Source of the DNA: Planobacterium oryzisoli | GTDB taxonomy: Bacteria > Bacteroidota > Bacteroidia > Flavobacteriales > Weeksellaceae | Reading direction: 5' to 3' | DNA: 64,000 bases | Assembly: GCF_015354315.1 (NCBI RefSeq) | Contig: NZ_JADKYY010000013.1 | Coordinates: 1-64,000 of the forward strand | Shown here: piece by piece, positions 31,549 to 39,764 of the stretch | Layout of the letters: the number at the start of each line of letters is the position of its first letter | How positions within the stretch are numbered: position 1 is the first letter of the stretch | Made by a program: the position numbers and the translations under genes | Notes under the pieces: model-generated | Told to the model about the DNA's origin: nothing | Databases searched by the model: none | The model's input: the letters and a program-made list of their open reading frames with translations, nothing else

Positions 31549-32490
31549 CTACAAAATATCGTTCTTTGTAATAAACTCGATATTGCGCTTCAGGCCCGCA
31601 AACTTGGTGCGTTTTACCGGCGACTTTCGAAATATCTCTGAAAAAACCTCCTGAGTAAGTTCTTTCCAATCTTCTTTCTTCAGCATAGTGAGCTTCTTAG
31701 AGGGCTCAAAAAGCACCTGAGAATGGGGCTTAGAGAACCGGTTCCACGGGCACACGTCCTGGCAAATATCACATCCAAACATCCACTCCTCCATCTTTCC
31801 CCGAAAACTCTCCGGAAGCTCGTCCTTAAGCTCTATAGTGGCATAAGAAATACATTTACTTCCGTCCACCACCTTATCCTCTACAATGGCCTGGGTCGGG
31901 CACGCCTCAATACAGCGCCTGCAGGTACCGCAGTAATCTTTGATGGGACCGTCCGGGGCAATCTCCAAATCGGTAATTATTTCGGCAAGGAAGAAAAAAG
32001 ATCCCTGGTCTCGGGTAATCAAATTGGCATTCTTTCCGACCCAACCCAGACCGGATTCTCGGGCCCATGCCCGTTCAAGCACGGGGGCGGAATCTACAAA
32101 TATCCTGCACGAGAAGTCCCCCACTACTCCAGTCAATTCCTCCACCATTTCCCTTAAGATACCTTTTATTATTTCGTGGTAGTCCTGTCCGTAGGCGTAC
32201 TTAGATATCTTTAGGTTGTCCAAGGTATCTATAGGGCTTGCAGGATAGTAGTTATAGAGAAGGGAGATTACCGAGCGGCTGCCCTCCACCAGTTTAGTAG
32301 TATCGGTGCGCTTTTCAAAATGGTTGGCCATGTAGTGCATCTGTCCGTGGAAATCCTTTTTAAGGTATTCCTCCAGCTGCCGCGCATCCTTATCCAAAGC
32401 TCCGGATTTAGATATACCGCAGCTTTTAAATCCGTACCGCTTGGCCGTAGATTTGAGTAACTGGGAGAGGTTGTGTGGGTTATGTATCAT
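31549..32490 (-). CDS. queG: Epoxyqueuosine reductase QueG
   Basis: A 313-residue cytosolic enzyme for the last step of queuosine synthesis in tRNA: reduction of epoxyqueuosine with cobalamin and two [4Fe-4S] clusters. The cluster ligands are seen in [17 protein letters not shown] (about 186-202) and [17 protein letters not shown] (about 234-250). The conserved [26 protein letters not shown] segment (about 125-152, with a slight variant) lines the active site. The predicted -7 element lies only about 12 nt from the ATG, so the transcript should have almost no leader. Confidence 0.96.
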   Translation of the reverse strand: [313 protein letters not shown]

Positions 32491-32501
32491 AAGTTACACT
32501 G

Positions 32502-32527
32502 CAAAGGTAGTGGAAAAAGTAATTTTG
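32502..32527. promoter_or_regulatory. Divergent -7 elements for queG and the rhodanese genes
   Basis: TACCTTTG on the minus strand (32509-32502) points to queG and TAATTTTG on the plus strand (32520-32527) to the rhodanese genes; both match TAnnTTTG. They are 10 nt apart, back to back, in a 57-nt intergenic gap. Confidence 0.5.
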
Positions 32528-32547
32528 CCTTGTAAAATAACATACAT

Positions 32548-32829
32548 ATGAATATACAAGACATTTTAGCACAAAAAAACTATACCCTGATCGACGTACG
32601 CGAACCGTTTGAACTGCAATTGGACGGCAGTATTGAAGGAGCCGTAAATATTCCTACGGGACAAATCGAAGCCCGACTGGAAGAAATCCGCTCCATCGAA
32701 GGACCCAAACTTATTTTCTGCAAGAGCGGAGGACGCTCGCAAGGAGTAAGCAGCTATTTGCAAAGCAAACAAATACCTGAGGTCTTCAATGCAGGGAGCT
32801 ACATTATGCTGCGTCACATGATAGCTTAA
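32548..32829 (+). CDS. Rhodanese-like domain protein (copy 1)
   Basis: A single-domain rhodanese of 93 residues, cytosolic. The signature IDVREPFELQLDGSIEGAVNIP (about 15-36) and the active-site loop LIFCKSGGRSQ with Cys58 are present, so persulfide transfer is possible. The loop CKSGGRS is as expected for single-domain sulfurtransferases. It ends unusually (MLRHMIA), without the final helix seen in copy 2, and lies 49 nt upstream of a second rhodanese. No sulfur pathway genes are adjacent. Confidence 0.9.
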   Translation: MNIQDILAQKNYTLIDVREPFELQLDGSIEGAVNIPTGQIEARLEEIRSIEGPKLIFCKSGGRSQGVSSYLQSKQIPEVFNAGSYIMLRHMIA

Positions 32830-32878
32830 GAGAAGAATTAGAAAATAACTTTGTAACTTCGCTAGCAAATTTATTGAA

Positions 32879-33166
32879 ATGGAAGAACTATCAAATGTAC
32901 TTAAAAGCGGCAACTACCATTTGGTGGATGTTCGTGAACCGATGGAACTGGAAATGGACGGCGAGGTACCTGGAGCGGTGAACATCCCTCTGGGAGAAGT
33001 TGAAGAAAGAAAGCAGGAAATTCTCTCTCAAGACAAACCTGTGGTACTATTCTGCAGAAGTGGAAACCGTAGTGGTCGTGCGCTGGAATACCTAAACGCT
33101 CAGGGACTAAAACAGGGTTACAACGGCGGGGGATTTCAGGACGTACTAAAAGTACTTGAAGACTGA
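32879..33166 (+). CDS. Rhodanese-like domain protein (copy 2)
   Basis: A second single-domain rhodanese, 95 residues, clearly paralogous to its neighbour: VDVREPMELEMDGEVPGAVNIPLGEVEERKQEI parallels copy 1, and the active-site loop is VVLFCRSGNRSGRA with Cys59. The C-terminal GYNGGGFQDVLKVLED is the more canonical end. The pair most likely arose by tandem duplication; the two may differ in acceptor. A bidirectional terminator follows at 33186-33234. Confidence 0.92.
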   Translation: MEELSNVLKSGNYHLVDVREPMELEMDGEVPGAVNIPLGEVEERKQEILSQDKPVVLFCRSGNRSGRALEYLNAQGLKQGYNGGGFQDVLKVLED

Positions 33167-33185
33167 AGCTAAGTCCACAACTCTT

Positions 33186-33234
33186 AAAAAAAACGAAGCC
33201 CCGAAAAAGTACTTTTCGGGGCTTCGTTTTTTTT
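33186..33234. terminator. Bidirectional terminator between rhodanese and oxidoreductase genes
   Basis: A long perfect stem, ACGAAGCCCCGAAAA with TTTTCGGGGCTTCGT, flanked by eight A on the left and eight T on the right, so it works in both directions. It touches the stop codon of the convergent oxidoreductase gene. Confidence 0.92.
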
Positions 33235-34216
33235 ACAGTTCGGGAATGCTTGCTGCGCGGTACTCTGATAGCATGTTCTCTAGTACTTCTCCCGCCGAGG
33301 GAATAGTACGCAAAAGTGCACTGACCTGGCCGATTTCCAGTTCTCCGTTTTTCAGATCCCCTTCAAACATCCCTTTCTTTGAACGACCTCTACCGAGGAG
33401 CTCCTTTAGTGCTAACGGATCTCTTCCGGTAGAATATATTTTTTCAATTTCCTCAAAAAATGCATTTTTTACAAGGCGAACCGGAGCAAGTTCTTTAAGG
33501 GTGAGCTTAGTGGCGCCTTCCTCGAGTGTGGTGATAAGTTCTTTCCAATCCTGATGTCCACTCGATTCTTTCGTTGCCGCAAAACGCGAACCTACCTGAA
33601 CTCCGTCGGCGCCAAGCACCATGGCCGCTTTCATTTGCGAACCTAAGGCAATTCCACCGGCAGCGATTAGGGGTAGAGATATTGCCTGGCGTACCGAAGG
33701 AATCAAGACCATCGTTGTCGTCTCGTCCCGGCCATTATGTCCTCCCGCTTCAAATCCTTCAGCCACGACTGCATCTACCCCCGCCTGCTGACTTTTGAGG
33801 GCAAATTTAGTGGAAGACACCACATGTGCTACCTTGATTCCGTGGGATTGGAGCATGGAGGTGTAGGTAGTAGGATTTCCAGCCGAGGTAAATACAATCT
33901 TTACGCCCAACTCAATGATAATAGAGAGTATTTCTTCGATATTGGGATAGAGCATTGGCACATTCACTCCGAACGGCTTTTGGGTAGCCTTCTGGCACTT
34001 GAGTATATGTTCTCTTAGAACATCCGGATACATGCTTCCTGCTCCTATCAGTCCAAGCCCTCCGGCGTTCGATACGGCCGAGGCCAGTTTCCAGCCGGAA
34101 TGCCATATCATGCCGCCCTGCACGATAGGGTACTTTATGCCAAAGAGACGCGTGATGGAAGTCCCCAAGCCCTTATACTGTTTTTCTGCTATTCCAAAGT
34201 CAATAAAATTACTCAT
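33233..34216 (-). CDS. NAD(P)H-dependent flavin oxidoreductase (nitronate monooxygenase/FabK family)
   Basis: A 327-residue FMN TIM-barrel protein. Conserved features are ITRLFGIKYPIVQGGMIWHSG (about 18-38), GGLGLIGAGSM, VVAEGFEAGGHNG (flavin-phosphate and active-site His region) and PLIAAGGIALGSQMKAAMVLGADGVQVGSRF. The family holds nitronate monooxygenases that detoxify propionate-3-nitronate and FabK-type enoyl-ACP reductases; the motif HNGRDETTT does not let me choose safely. The ATG at 34216 is preferred to the TTG two codons upstream. It follows surA after a terminator, so it is probably a separate unit. Confidence 0.85.
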   Translation of the reverse strand: MSNFIDFGIAEKQYKGLGTSITRLFGIKYPIVQGGMIWHSGWKLASAVSNAGGLGLIGAGSMYPDVLREHILKCQKATQKPFGVNVPMLYPNIEEILSIIIELGVKIVFTSAGNPTTYTSMLQSHGIKVAHVVSSTKFALKSQQAGVDAVVAEGFEAGGHNGRDETTTMVLIPSVRQAISLPLIAAGGIALGSQMKAAMVLGADGVQVGSRFAATKESSGHQDWKELITTLEEGATKLTLKELAPVRLVKNAFFEEIEKIYSTGRDPLALKELLGRGRSKKGMFEGDLKNGELEIGQVSALLRTIPSAGEVLENMLSEYRAASIPEL

Positions 34217-34220
34217 ACCC

Positions 34221-34254
34221 AAAAATAAAAAATCCTTCAGAGAATCTGAAGGAT
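34221..34254 (-). terminator. Terminator of the surA-like gene
   Basis: ATCCTTCAGA and TCTGAAGGAT (34232-34241 and 34245-34254) form a 10-bp stem with a 3-nt loop; on the minus strand TTTTTTATTTTT follows. It lies 13 nt after the peptidylprolyl isomerase stop. Confidence 0.88.
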
Positions 34255-34267
34255 ACGGTTCTAAATA

Positions 34268-35626
34268 TTATTTCTTATTCCACTCGTCTTTAAAAGCGCA
34301 AGAGTTATACCGCTCGTTTATAGAGACAAATGTATCCGGGAGTTTTTCTTTCACCCATTTCTCCACCATCTCGGACTTTTTTCTATCTAAGGCCAAATTC
34401 TTGATACGCTCGTAATCGGTGGCAATATCCAGCTGGTGCGAAGGAATTTCTTCAATGACGCGTACAATATTAACCGTCTTGCGCTGATTTAACTCGTCCT
34501 GAAACACATCGGTGATATCGCCCGGATTATACCCGGCGATCTGGTAGGAAAGTGTCGGGGGAAGATTTAGTTTCTCGATTTTGTCACTGCCGTCCGGGGA
34601 GGTAAGTACCCCGCCGTTGAATTTGGTGTTCTTGTCGTCGGAAAACTTAAAAGCCGCTTCCTTGAACGTTATCTTGCCTTCTTTGATTAAGGTACGTATA
34701 CTGTCTAGTTCACTGCGCGCCGCTGCAATTTCCTCCGCATTGGGCTCTGCCTTGAGAAGAATATGCCTGGCATCGTACATCTTTCCGCTTTTTTTCACTA
34801 GTTGGATCAAGTGGTATCCGAACTCAGTTTCCACCGGATCGGAAATCTCCCCCTCCTGAAGATTCAGCGCTGCGGCCTCAAAAGGCTTAACCATTTTACC
34901 GCGAGCCACATTGGTATAGAGGCCACCATTGGAGGCCGAGCCGGGGTCTTCCGAGTAAATGCGCGCCATCTGCTCGAAGCTCTCTCCTGCAACTATCTGC
35001 TCTTTCATCTTCATTAGCCTCGCTTTTATTTCATCCTTATGCGCCTCGGTGAGTTTGGGGTACATAACAATCTGCGCCAGAGACACCTCGTCCTTGACCA
35101 TTGGTAACTGGTAGCGGTACGTATTGAAAAAATCCGTCACTTCATTGGGAGTTACATCCACCTTCTCGGTGATGCGCATATACTTTTGCTGTCCGTAGTA
35201 CTGGTCCGAGTCGATCTTTTCAATTGCGGTCTTCATCTCGTAGGAAGTACGAAACTTATACGTGGCAAGCATAGTGCGCTCATCGGGGAACTGGGAAAGG
35301 ATATTATTGTATTTGCTATCGGCACTCTCCTTAAAAGCCGCCGAACGATTTTCTATTAGGGTATCGCGCTTGGCTTCATAGATAAGAAGCTTGTTGTTCA
35401 CCATATTTTCCAGAAACGTACAGCGGTCCGGAACGGCAATTCCCTGCTGACGCGCGTAGTTCATCTGTTCTTCAATATCGGATTCCAAAATAATTTCATC
35501 ACCAATAACGGCAGTGATCCCGTCCACAAGCATACCCTTTTGGATCTGCTGCGCGGTGGCCATCGATCCTGCTAAGAAAAACAATGCCAAAAGCAAAACC
35601 AATGCTCTATTCTGTGCTAACTTCAT
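34268..35626 (-). CDS. surA: SurA-like periplasmic peptidylprolyl isomerase, two parvulin domains
   Basis: A 452-residue exported chaperone: signal peptide (about 1-25, ending ATAQ), a SurA-type N-terminal helical domain (ITAVIGDEIILESDIEEQMNYARQQG, about 37-62), and two parvulin domains (about 175-275, with SEDPGSASNGGLY and ISDPVETEFGYHLIQLV; about 283-385, with DARHILLKAEP and FSDDKNTKFNGGVL). SurA guides outer-membrane proteins to the Bam complex, which fits a cell with many SusC-type barrels. It lies downstream of another parvulin gene and a sugar kinase in the same direction. Confidence 0.93.
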   Translation of the reverse strand: MKLAQNRALVLLLALFFLAGSMATAQQIQKGMLVDGITAVIGDEIILESDIEEQMNYARQQGIAVPDRCTFLENMVNNKLLIYEAKRDTLIENRSAAFKESADSKYNNILSQFPDERTMLATYKFRTSYEMKTAIEKIDSDQYYGQQKYMRITEKVDVTPNEVTDFFNTYRYQLPMVKDEVSLAQIVMYPKLTEAHKDEIKARLMKMKEQIVAGESFEQMARIYSEDPGSASNGGLYTNVARGKMVKPFEAAALNLQEGEISDPVETEFGYHLIQLVKKSGKMYDARHILLKAEPNAEEIAAARSELDSIRTLIKEGKITFKEAAFKFSDDKNTKFNGGVLTSPDGSDKIEKLNLPPTLSYQIAGYNPGDITDVFQDELNQRKTVNIVRVIEEIPSHQLDIATDYERIKNLALDRKKSEMVEKWVKEKLPDTFVSINERYNSCAFKDEWNKK

Positions 35627-35688
35627 AAGTATATATAATCTGCAAAATTAAACTTCTTAGCTACGCCAGGGGCGTAGAACTATTATAA

Positions 35689-37515
35689 TTATTTCTTAAA
35701 ATTTTTCTCTAAATCGGCCATAAATGCTTTATCGACGATTATCTTTGTGCTAGAGCGCTGAAGACTAAGGGTTTGTTCCAGTCTCTGCTGCGTAAGGGCA
35801 TCCTTAATATAGTCTTTAGATTCCTCTAAGCTCATCTGTTTCTCGGCTACGATCTGATCCAAAGCAATCACCACGGTACGCTCCCCTAACTGCGCTGAAT
35901 GCACTCCTTGGGTGAAAGGCACCTGGTGTTTGGTGAAGATATCTGCTTCTTTGGACATCTCCCCTTGCTCAAAATGCACCAGTCCTACGCCTTTGCTGTC
36001 TACTTTCTGCTCGTAGCGTTTCTTTAAGGCTTCCCATTGTTTGGGGTCCTTGATGCTGCTCTTGATTTCACCCACAAGCTTAGGATCGGATACAATGGCT
36101 ACTCTTCCCTTTCCATGCGTTTCCCAGAGGTATTTATCCTTGTTCTTGGCGTAGTACTCACTTACCCACGATGGATTATCTTCCACTTGTTTTCTTAGGT
36201 AGTCTGTGAAAATATATTCTGAATAGAGCATTTTTCTTTGCTGCTGTAGAGGAGTAAGCACTTCAGGGCGGCTTAGAAACTCCACGTTGTAATGCTGGAA
36301 TACAAAACTGTTTGTGTTCATCTCTAAGAGTTTCTTCCACTGCTCCGAAGTAAGTTTCTCAGGAGTTTCCACTTGCTGGGAAATTTGTTTTAAAAGTGCC
36401 CCGGCAGTCATATCCTTACCATTGTAACTAACGAGCACCGTAGAAGGATTCTTCGTATTTTTCAGTCCTGAGAAAGAGGCACGTACGGCTGCAAAAGCCG
36501 GGGACTCACGGTATTTTCCAGAGGCCTTTTCAAGGGCTACCAGCTCCTCTTCCAAGAGTTGCTGGTAATTGGAAGCCATCATCTCGCGCTGGAAAAGTGC
36601 CCGGGTGTTTGGATTTAGTTCATAAGGCACCACATCGTAGATGTAAAAATAGAAGTGCTTTTCAGCAAGTTCGACCGGCTCGGTGGTGAAGTATCCTTTG
36701 GTCTTTCCGGCCAGTGCTTTGTATACGGCGTCGGGTAGCGTTGGCGATCCCAGGACTACGCCGCCGTTGTTTTTCTCGTTCTCGGTCGTTCCGTACTTGG
36801 CAGTAATTTCATTGAAGGGAACTCCCTTACGCAACTGCGAAAGAATTTCCTGCTTTTTCTGGGACGAGGTAGAGGGATCAATCCCCAGGCTTCCAAAAAT
36901 CATATACCCAAGACTTGGCCGCGTGGCCACCAGCTGCGCGAACATGATGGACTCGCCCTGATCGTATAGTTTTGTAAAGGTACCGGGAGTGAGCTTCTTT
37001 AGGTCTTCGTACATCTGGTGTCCTACAACACCAGGCTTTAGGTACAGGGGCTGCTGCTCACTACCAAGGTGTGTTCTTAGAGCCTGTTGCATGGTAATTT
37101 GTCCTGAGACGACCTGGTTGTATACCGTCTGGTAAAAAGGCAGCTGGGATTTTTCCACCGTAAAGACCAGTACGCTGCGCTCGGTCTTACTGTCCTGCAC
37201 AAAATTGGAAAGCACTTTATTTTTAAGGCTCTCTGGGTAGAAATGCTTCTCCCTAAGCTCGGCTAGAGTTTGGTTCATTCGCTGGCGGAATGCCCGTGTG
37301 GTATCTACCTTATTTGCCTTGGCAATCTGCTGAAGCAAAAGAAAATCCTGGGTAGATTTAAGAGTCTTCTCCACACCTATAGTCTGGAGGTTTTCTAAAT
37401 TTTCTGCCTTAAAGTCCTTGAGTGAAACGCTGTCGCTGCCTACCACCATATACTGGGAAAACACCAACTGCGAGGCAAGCAGTGCGCCAAACACTATAAA
37501 TTTATTGTACGTCAT
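35689..37515 (-). CDS. Parvulin-type peptidylprolyl isomerase, exported
   Basis: A 608-residue exported protein: signal peptide of about 20 residues (MTYNKFIVFGALLASQLVFS), a helical N-terminal region, one recognisable parvulin domain (about 200-310; LGYMIFGSLGIDPSTSSQKK, FNEITAKYGTTENEKNNGGVV) and a long C-terminal chaperone-like part with a possible degenerate second isomerase domain (about 460-565). The ATG at 37515 is used; the frame upstream would start at a TTG and overlap the kinase gene. It neighbours the SurA-like gene, so both probably serve outer-membrane protein folding. Confidence 0.85.
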   Translation of the reverse strand: MTYNKFIVFGALLASQLVFSQYMVVGSDSVSLKDFKAENLENLQTIGVEKTLKSTQDFLLLQQIAKANKVDTTRAFRQRMNQTLAELREKHFYPESLKNKVLSNFVQDSKTERSVLVFTVEKSQLPFYQTVYNQVVSGQITMQQALRTHLGSEQQPLYLKPGVVGHQMYEDLKKLTPGTFTKLYDQGESIMFAQLVATRPSLGYMIFGSLGIDPSTSSQKKQEILSQLRKGVPFNEITAKYGTTENEKNNGGVVLGSPTLPDAVYKALAGKTKGYFTTEPVELAEKHFYFYIYDVVPYELNPNTRALFQREMMASNYQQLLEEELVALEKASGKYRESPAFAAVRASFSGLKNTKNPSTVLVSYNGKDMTAGALLKQISQQVETPEKLTSEQWKKLLEMNTNSFVFQHYNVEFLSRPEVLTPLQQQRKMLYSEYIFTDYLRKQVEDNPSWVSEYYAKNKDKYLWETHGKGRVAIVSDPKLVGEIKSSIKDPKQWEALKKRYEQKVDSKGVGLVHFEQGEMSKEADIFTKHQVPFTQGVHSAQLGERTVVIALDQIVAEKQMSLEESKDYIKDALTQQRLEQTLSLQRSSTKIIVDKAFMADLEKNFKK

Positions 37516-37516
37516 G

Positions 37517-38446
37517 TTAATCAAAATAGAGATCTATCTCAAAGGTAGTTAGTTGTTTGAAATCGGCAACACGTCTTCTAAGATCTTCGGTCGTGATTTC
37601 TTCAATGCGCTGGGTACCAAATTTCTCAACGGTGTAGGAAGCGAGCGCCGAACCCACGATAATAGCGGATTTCATATTGTTAAAGCTCAAATCCCCCGTC
37701 TTTGCAAGATGCGCTGCGAAACCGCCCGCAAAAGTATCTCCTGCCCCGGTCGGATCGAATACATCTTCCAGAGGCAAAGCCGGAATGGCAAACACTTTTC
37801 CTTCATGGAAAAGAAGTGCACCGTGCTCTCCTTTTTTTATGATGACATAATCCGGTCCCATGGCATGAATCTTCTGGGCGGATTTCACTAGGGAGTACTC
37901 CCCGGAAAGCTGTCTGGCCTCCTCGTCGTTTATGGTAATTACGTCGGTTTTGGAAATCATCTTCAAGAGCTCCTCCCAGGCAGTATCCATCCAAAAATTC
38001 ATGGTGTCCAGAATTACCAGCTGCGGCCGTGTTTCCATTTTCTCAAGAACAGAAAGTTGAATGGAAGGATGCAGATTGCCTAACAAAAGCACCTCGGAGG
38101 CACTGGCATGCGGGGGCACTTTAGGATCAAAGTCTGCCATTACATTCACCTCGGTGACCAGGGTGTCGCGGGAATTTAAATCGTTGTGGTATTTTCCACT
38201 CCAAAAAAAGGTCTTGCCTTCCTTTATCATCTCAATTCCAGAGGTATCTACTCCTTTGCTCTCTAAAAGATCCAGGTGCTTTTGTGGAAAATCTCCACCC
38301 ACAACGGACACTAAGCTCACATCGGTTTTAAGGACAGAGGCTGCCAGCCCAATAAAGGTGGCGGCACCACCTAAAATTTTATCTGTTTTTCCAAAAGGGG
38401 TTTCAATCGCATCAAAGGCCACAGACCCCACCACTAAAAGTTTCAT
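37517..38446 (-). CDS. PfkB family sugar or nucleoside kinase
   Basis: A 309-residue cytosolic ribokinase-fold enzyme. The N-terminal VVGSVAFDAIETPFGKTDKILGGAATFIGLAASVL segment (position 4-38, in parts) is the substrate and lid region and DPTGAGDTFAGGFAAHL (about 231-247) holds the catalytic Asp and the anion hole. The short FGKTDKILGGAA stretch is typical of a Bacteroidota clade annotated as sugar kinase; substrate is unknown. Its stop is one base from the start of the parvulin gene, so they are cotranscribed, though no functional link is obvious. Confidence 0.9.
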   Translation of the reverse strand: MKLLVVGSVAFDAIETPFGKTDKILGGAATFIGLAASVLKTDVSLVSVVGGDFPQKHLDLLESKGVDTSGIEMIKEGKTFFWSGKYHNDLNSRDTLVTEVNVMADFDPKVPPHASASEVLLLGNLHPSIQLSVLEKMETRPQLVILDTMNFWMDTAWEELLKMISKTDVITINDEEARQLSGEYSLVKSAQKIHAMGPDYVIIKKGEHGALLFHEGKVFAIPALPLEDVFDPTGAGDTFAGGFAAHLAKTGDLSFNNMKSAIIVGSALASYTVEKFGTQRIEEITTEDLRRRVADFKQLTTFEIDLYFD

Positions 38447-38595
38447 TGAATTGTATTTTAAAAAAATATATAAAAGCGCAATGCCCCTTAAAGCTACCGC
38501 CCTATCGGGGGTAACACTCTACGTGACAAAAGGTGCGCAACCGGGCAAAAATAAGGTTTTTTACGCAAAATACAGTGCACCTTCCTAAAGGACCT

Positions 38596-39633
38596 CTAGG
38601 ACCTGCTGCCGAGCCATTTTTCCAGGTAGCGTTCCAAAGGACGGGGATAGGAATACCCTGCACTTTCTGTGTATGGCACTACTATGCTCTCTTCCTTCTT
38701 GCTCCACTGCTCCAGCTCCCAGGTGGAAAGAACCAGCGCATCAATCCTAATGTTAAGAACACGGTGGGAGAGTCTATGCTGGAGAATTTCTGGAGCCAGC
38801 AACCTGTCTTGGTACTTTTGTTCAATCTCTGTGGGAAATTCATACAAACGTTTCCAAATCGACTTCTCACTACGTTGCTGGATAATATAGCTCAAACCGT
38901 CGTTAACAAAGTAATACTGCATGCTAATGGTAGAGACTTTGGTCTTGCGCTGCTTTACTGGATACTCCTCCATGGTACCTCTGGAAAAGGCAAGACAGCC
39001 CTCCCGTAGTGGGCACTCGTGGCAGAGTGGTGCTAAAGGTTTGCACACCGATGCTCCTACATCCATCATGGCCTGATTAAACTCTCCAGGCCACTCCTTA
39101 GGCATTAATTTCAGGGCAAGCTCAGAAAAGATACGGTACGCACCCGAGGTAGAGATATCTACCGAGCAGAGGAAGAACCGCGCGAGTACCCGATAGAGAT
39201 TCGTATCGACCGCTGCCACAGGCTGTGAAAAAGCAATACTGCTGATTGCAGAGGCCGTATAGGGACCTACTCCTGGCAAGGATAGGATCTGCTGGTACTC
39301 AGTTGGAAAGTTACCCCCGAACTCGGCAAGAATCTTTTGTGCCGCTCGGTGCAGATTAAGGGCTCTTGAATAATAACCCAGTCCCTTCCAGTAGAGAAGA
39401 ACCTCCTCGGCACTGGCCGTGGCAAGAGACTCCACCGTGGGAAAACGCTGCACAAACCGCTCAAAATAGGGTGCACCTTGCCTGACCTGAGTCTGTTGGA
39501 GGATCACCTCACTGATCCACACCCTATAGGGATCCTTGCGTTCCCTCCACAATAGGTCACGTTGATTGGCGCGGTACCATTCGAGGAGTTTCTCGCCCCA
39601 CACCACATAACCGGGCTTTTCTAGTCCTTCCAT
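38596..39633 (-). CDS. mutY: A/G-specific adenine glycosylase MutY
   Basis: A 345-residue base-excision enzyme that removes adenine mispaired with 8-oxoguanine. Start chosen at 39633; the frame is open to 39729 but the extra 32 residues are not family-like and overlap the divergent promoter. Motifs: DLLWRERKDPYRVWISEVILQQTQV with the catalytic Glu, LPGVGPYTASAISSIAF helix-hairpin-helix, AVDTNLYRVLAR with the catalytic Asp, and the iron-sulfur loop C-x6-C-x2-C-x5-C (CKPLAPLCHECPLREGC). A C-terminal NUDIX-like 8-oxoG recognition domain follows (about 225-340). Confidence 0.95.
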   Translation of the reverse strand: MEGLEKPGYVVWGEKLLEWYRANQRDLLWRERKDPYRVWISEVILQQTQVRQGAPYFERFVQRFPTVESLATASAEEVLLYWKGLGYYSRALNLHRAAQKILAEFGGNFPTEYQQILSLPGVGPYTASAISSIAFSQPVAAVDTNLYRVLARFFLCSVDISTSGAYRIFSELALKLMPKEWPGEFNQAMMDVGASVCKPLAPLCHECPLREGCLAFSRGTMEEYPVKQRKTKVSTISMQYYFVNDGLSYIIQQRSEKSIWKRLYEFPTEIEQKYQDRLLAPEILQHRLSHRVLNIRIDALVLSTWELEQWSKKEESIVVPYTESAGYSYPRPLERYLEKWLGSRS

Positions 39634-39733
39634 ATATAAAACGCGGTAAAAGTAATCAATATCCTGTAGTGAAAAAAAATACTTAGGTGGTAAAGAGTTA
39701 TCCCGGCAGTAGGGAACAAAACGATGCAATTGG

Positions 39734-39741
39734 TATATTTG
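39734..39741 (+). promoter_or_regulatory. -7 element of the DUF4838 gene
   Basis: TATATTTG (TAnnTTTG), 23 nt before the ATG at 39765. It lies between the divergent mutY and DUF4838 starts and supports the shorter start for both. Confidence 0.5.
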
Positions 39742-39764
39742 CCTTTTGTTACAACTTAATTATA

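Noticed and set aside
39634-39729. 32-codon N-terminal extension of MutY
   Set aside because: It overlaps the divergent promoter region, is not like the family start, and the shorter form has the normal length.
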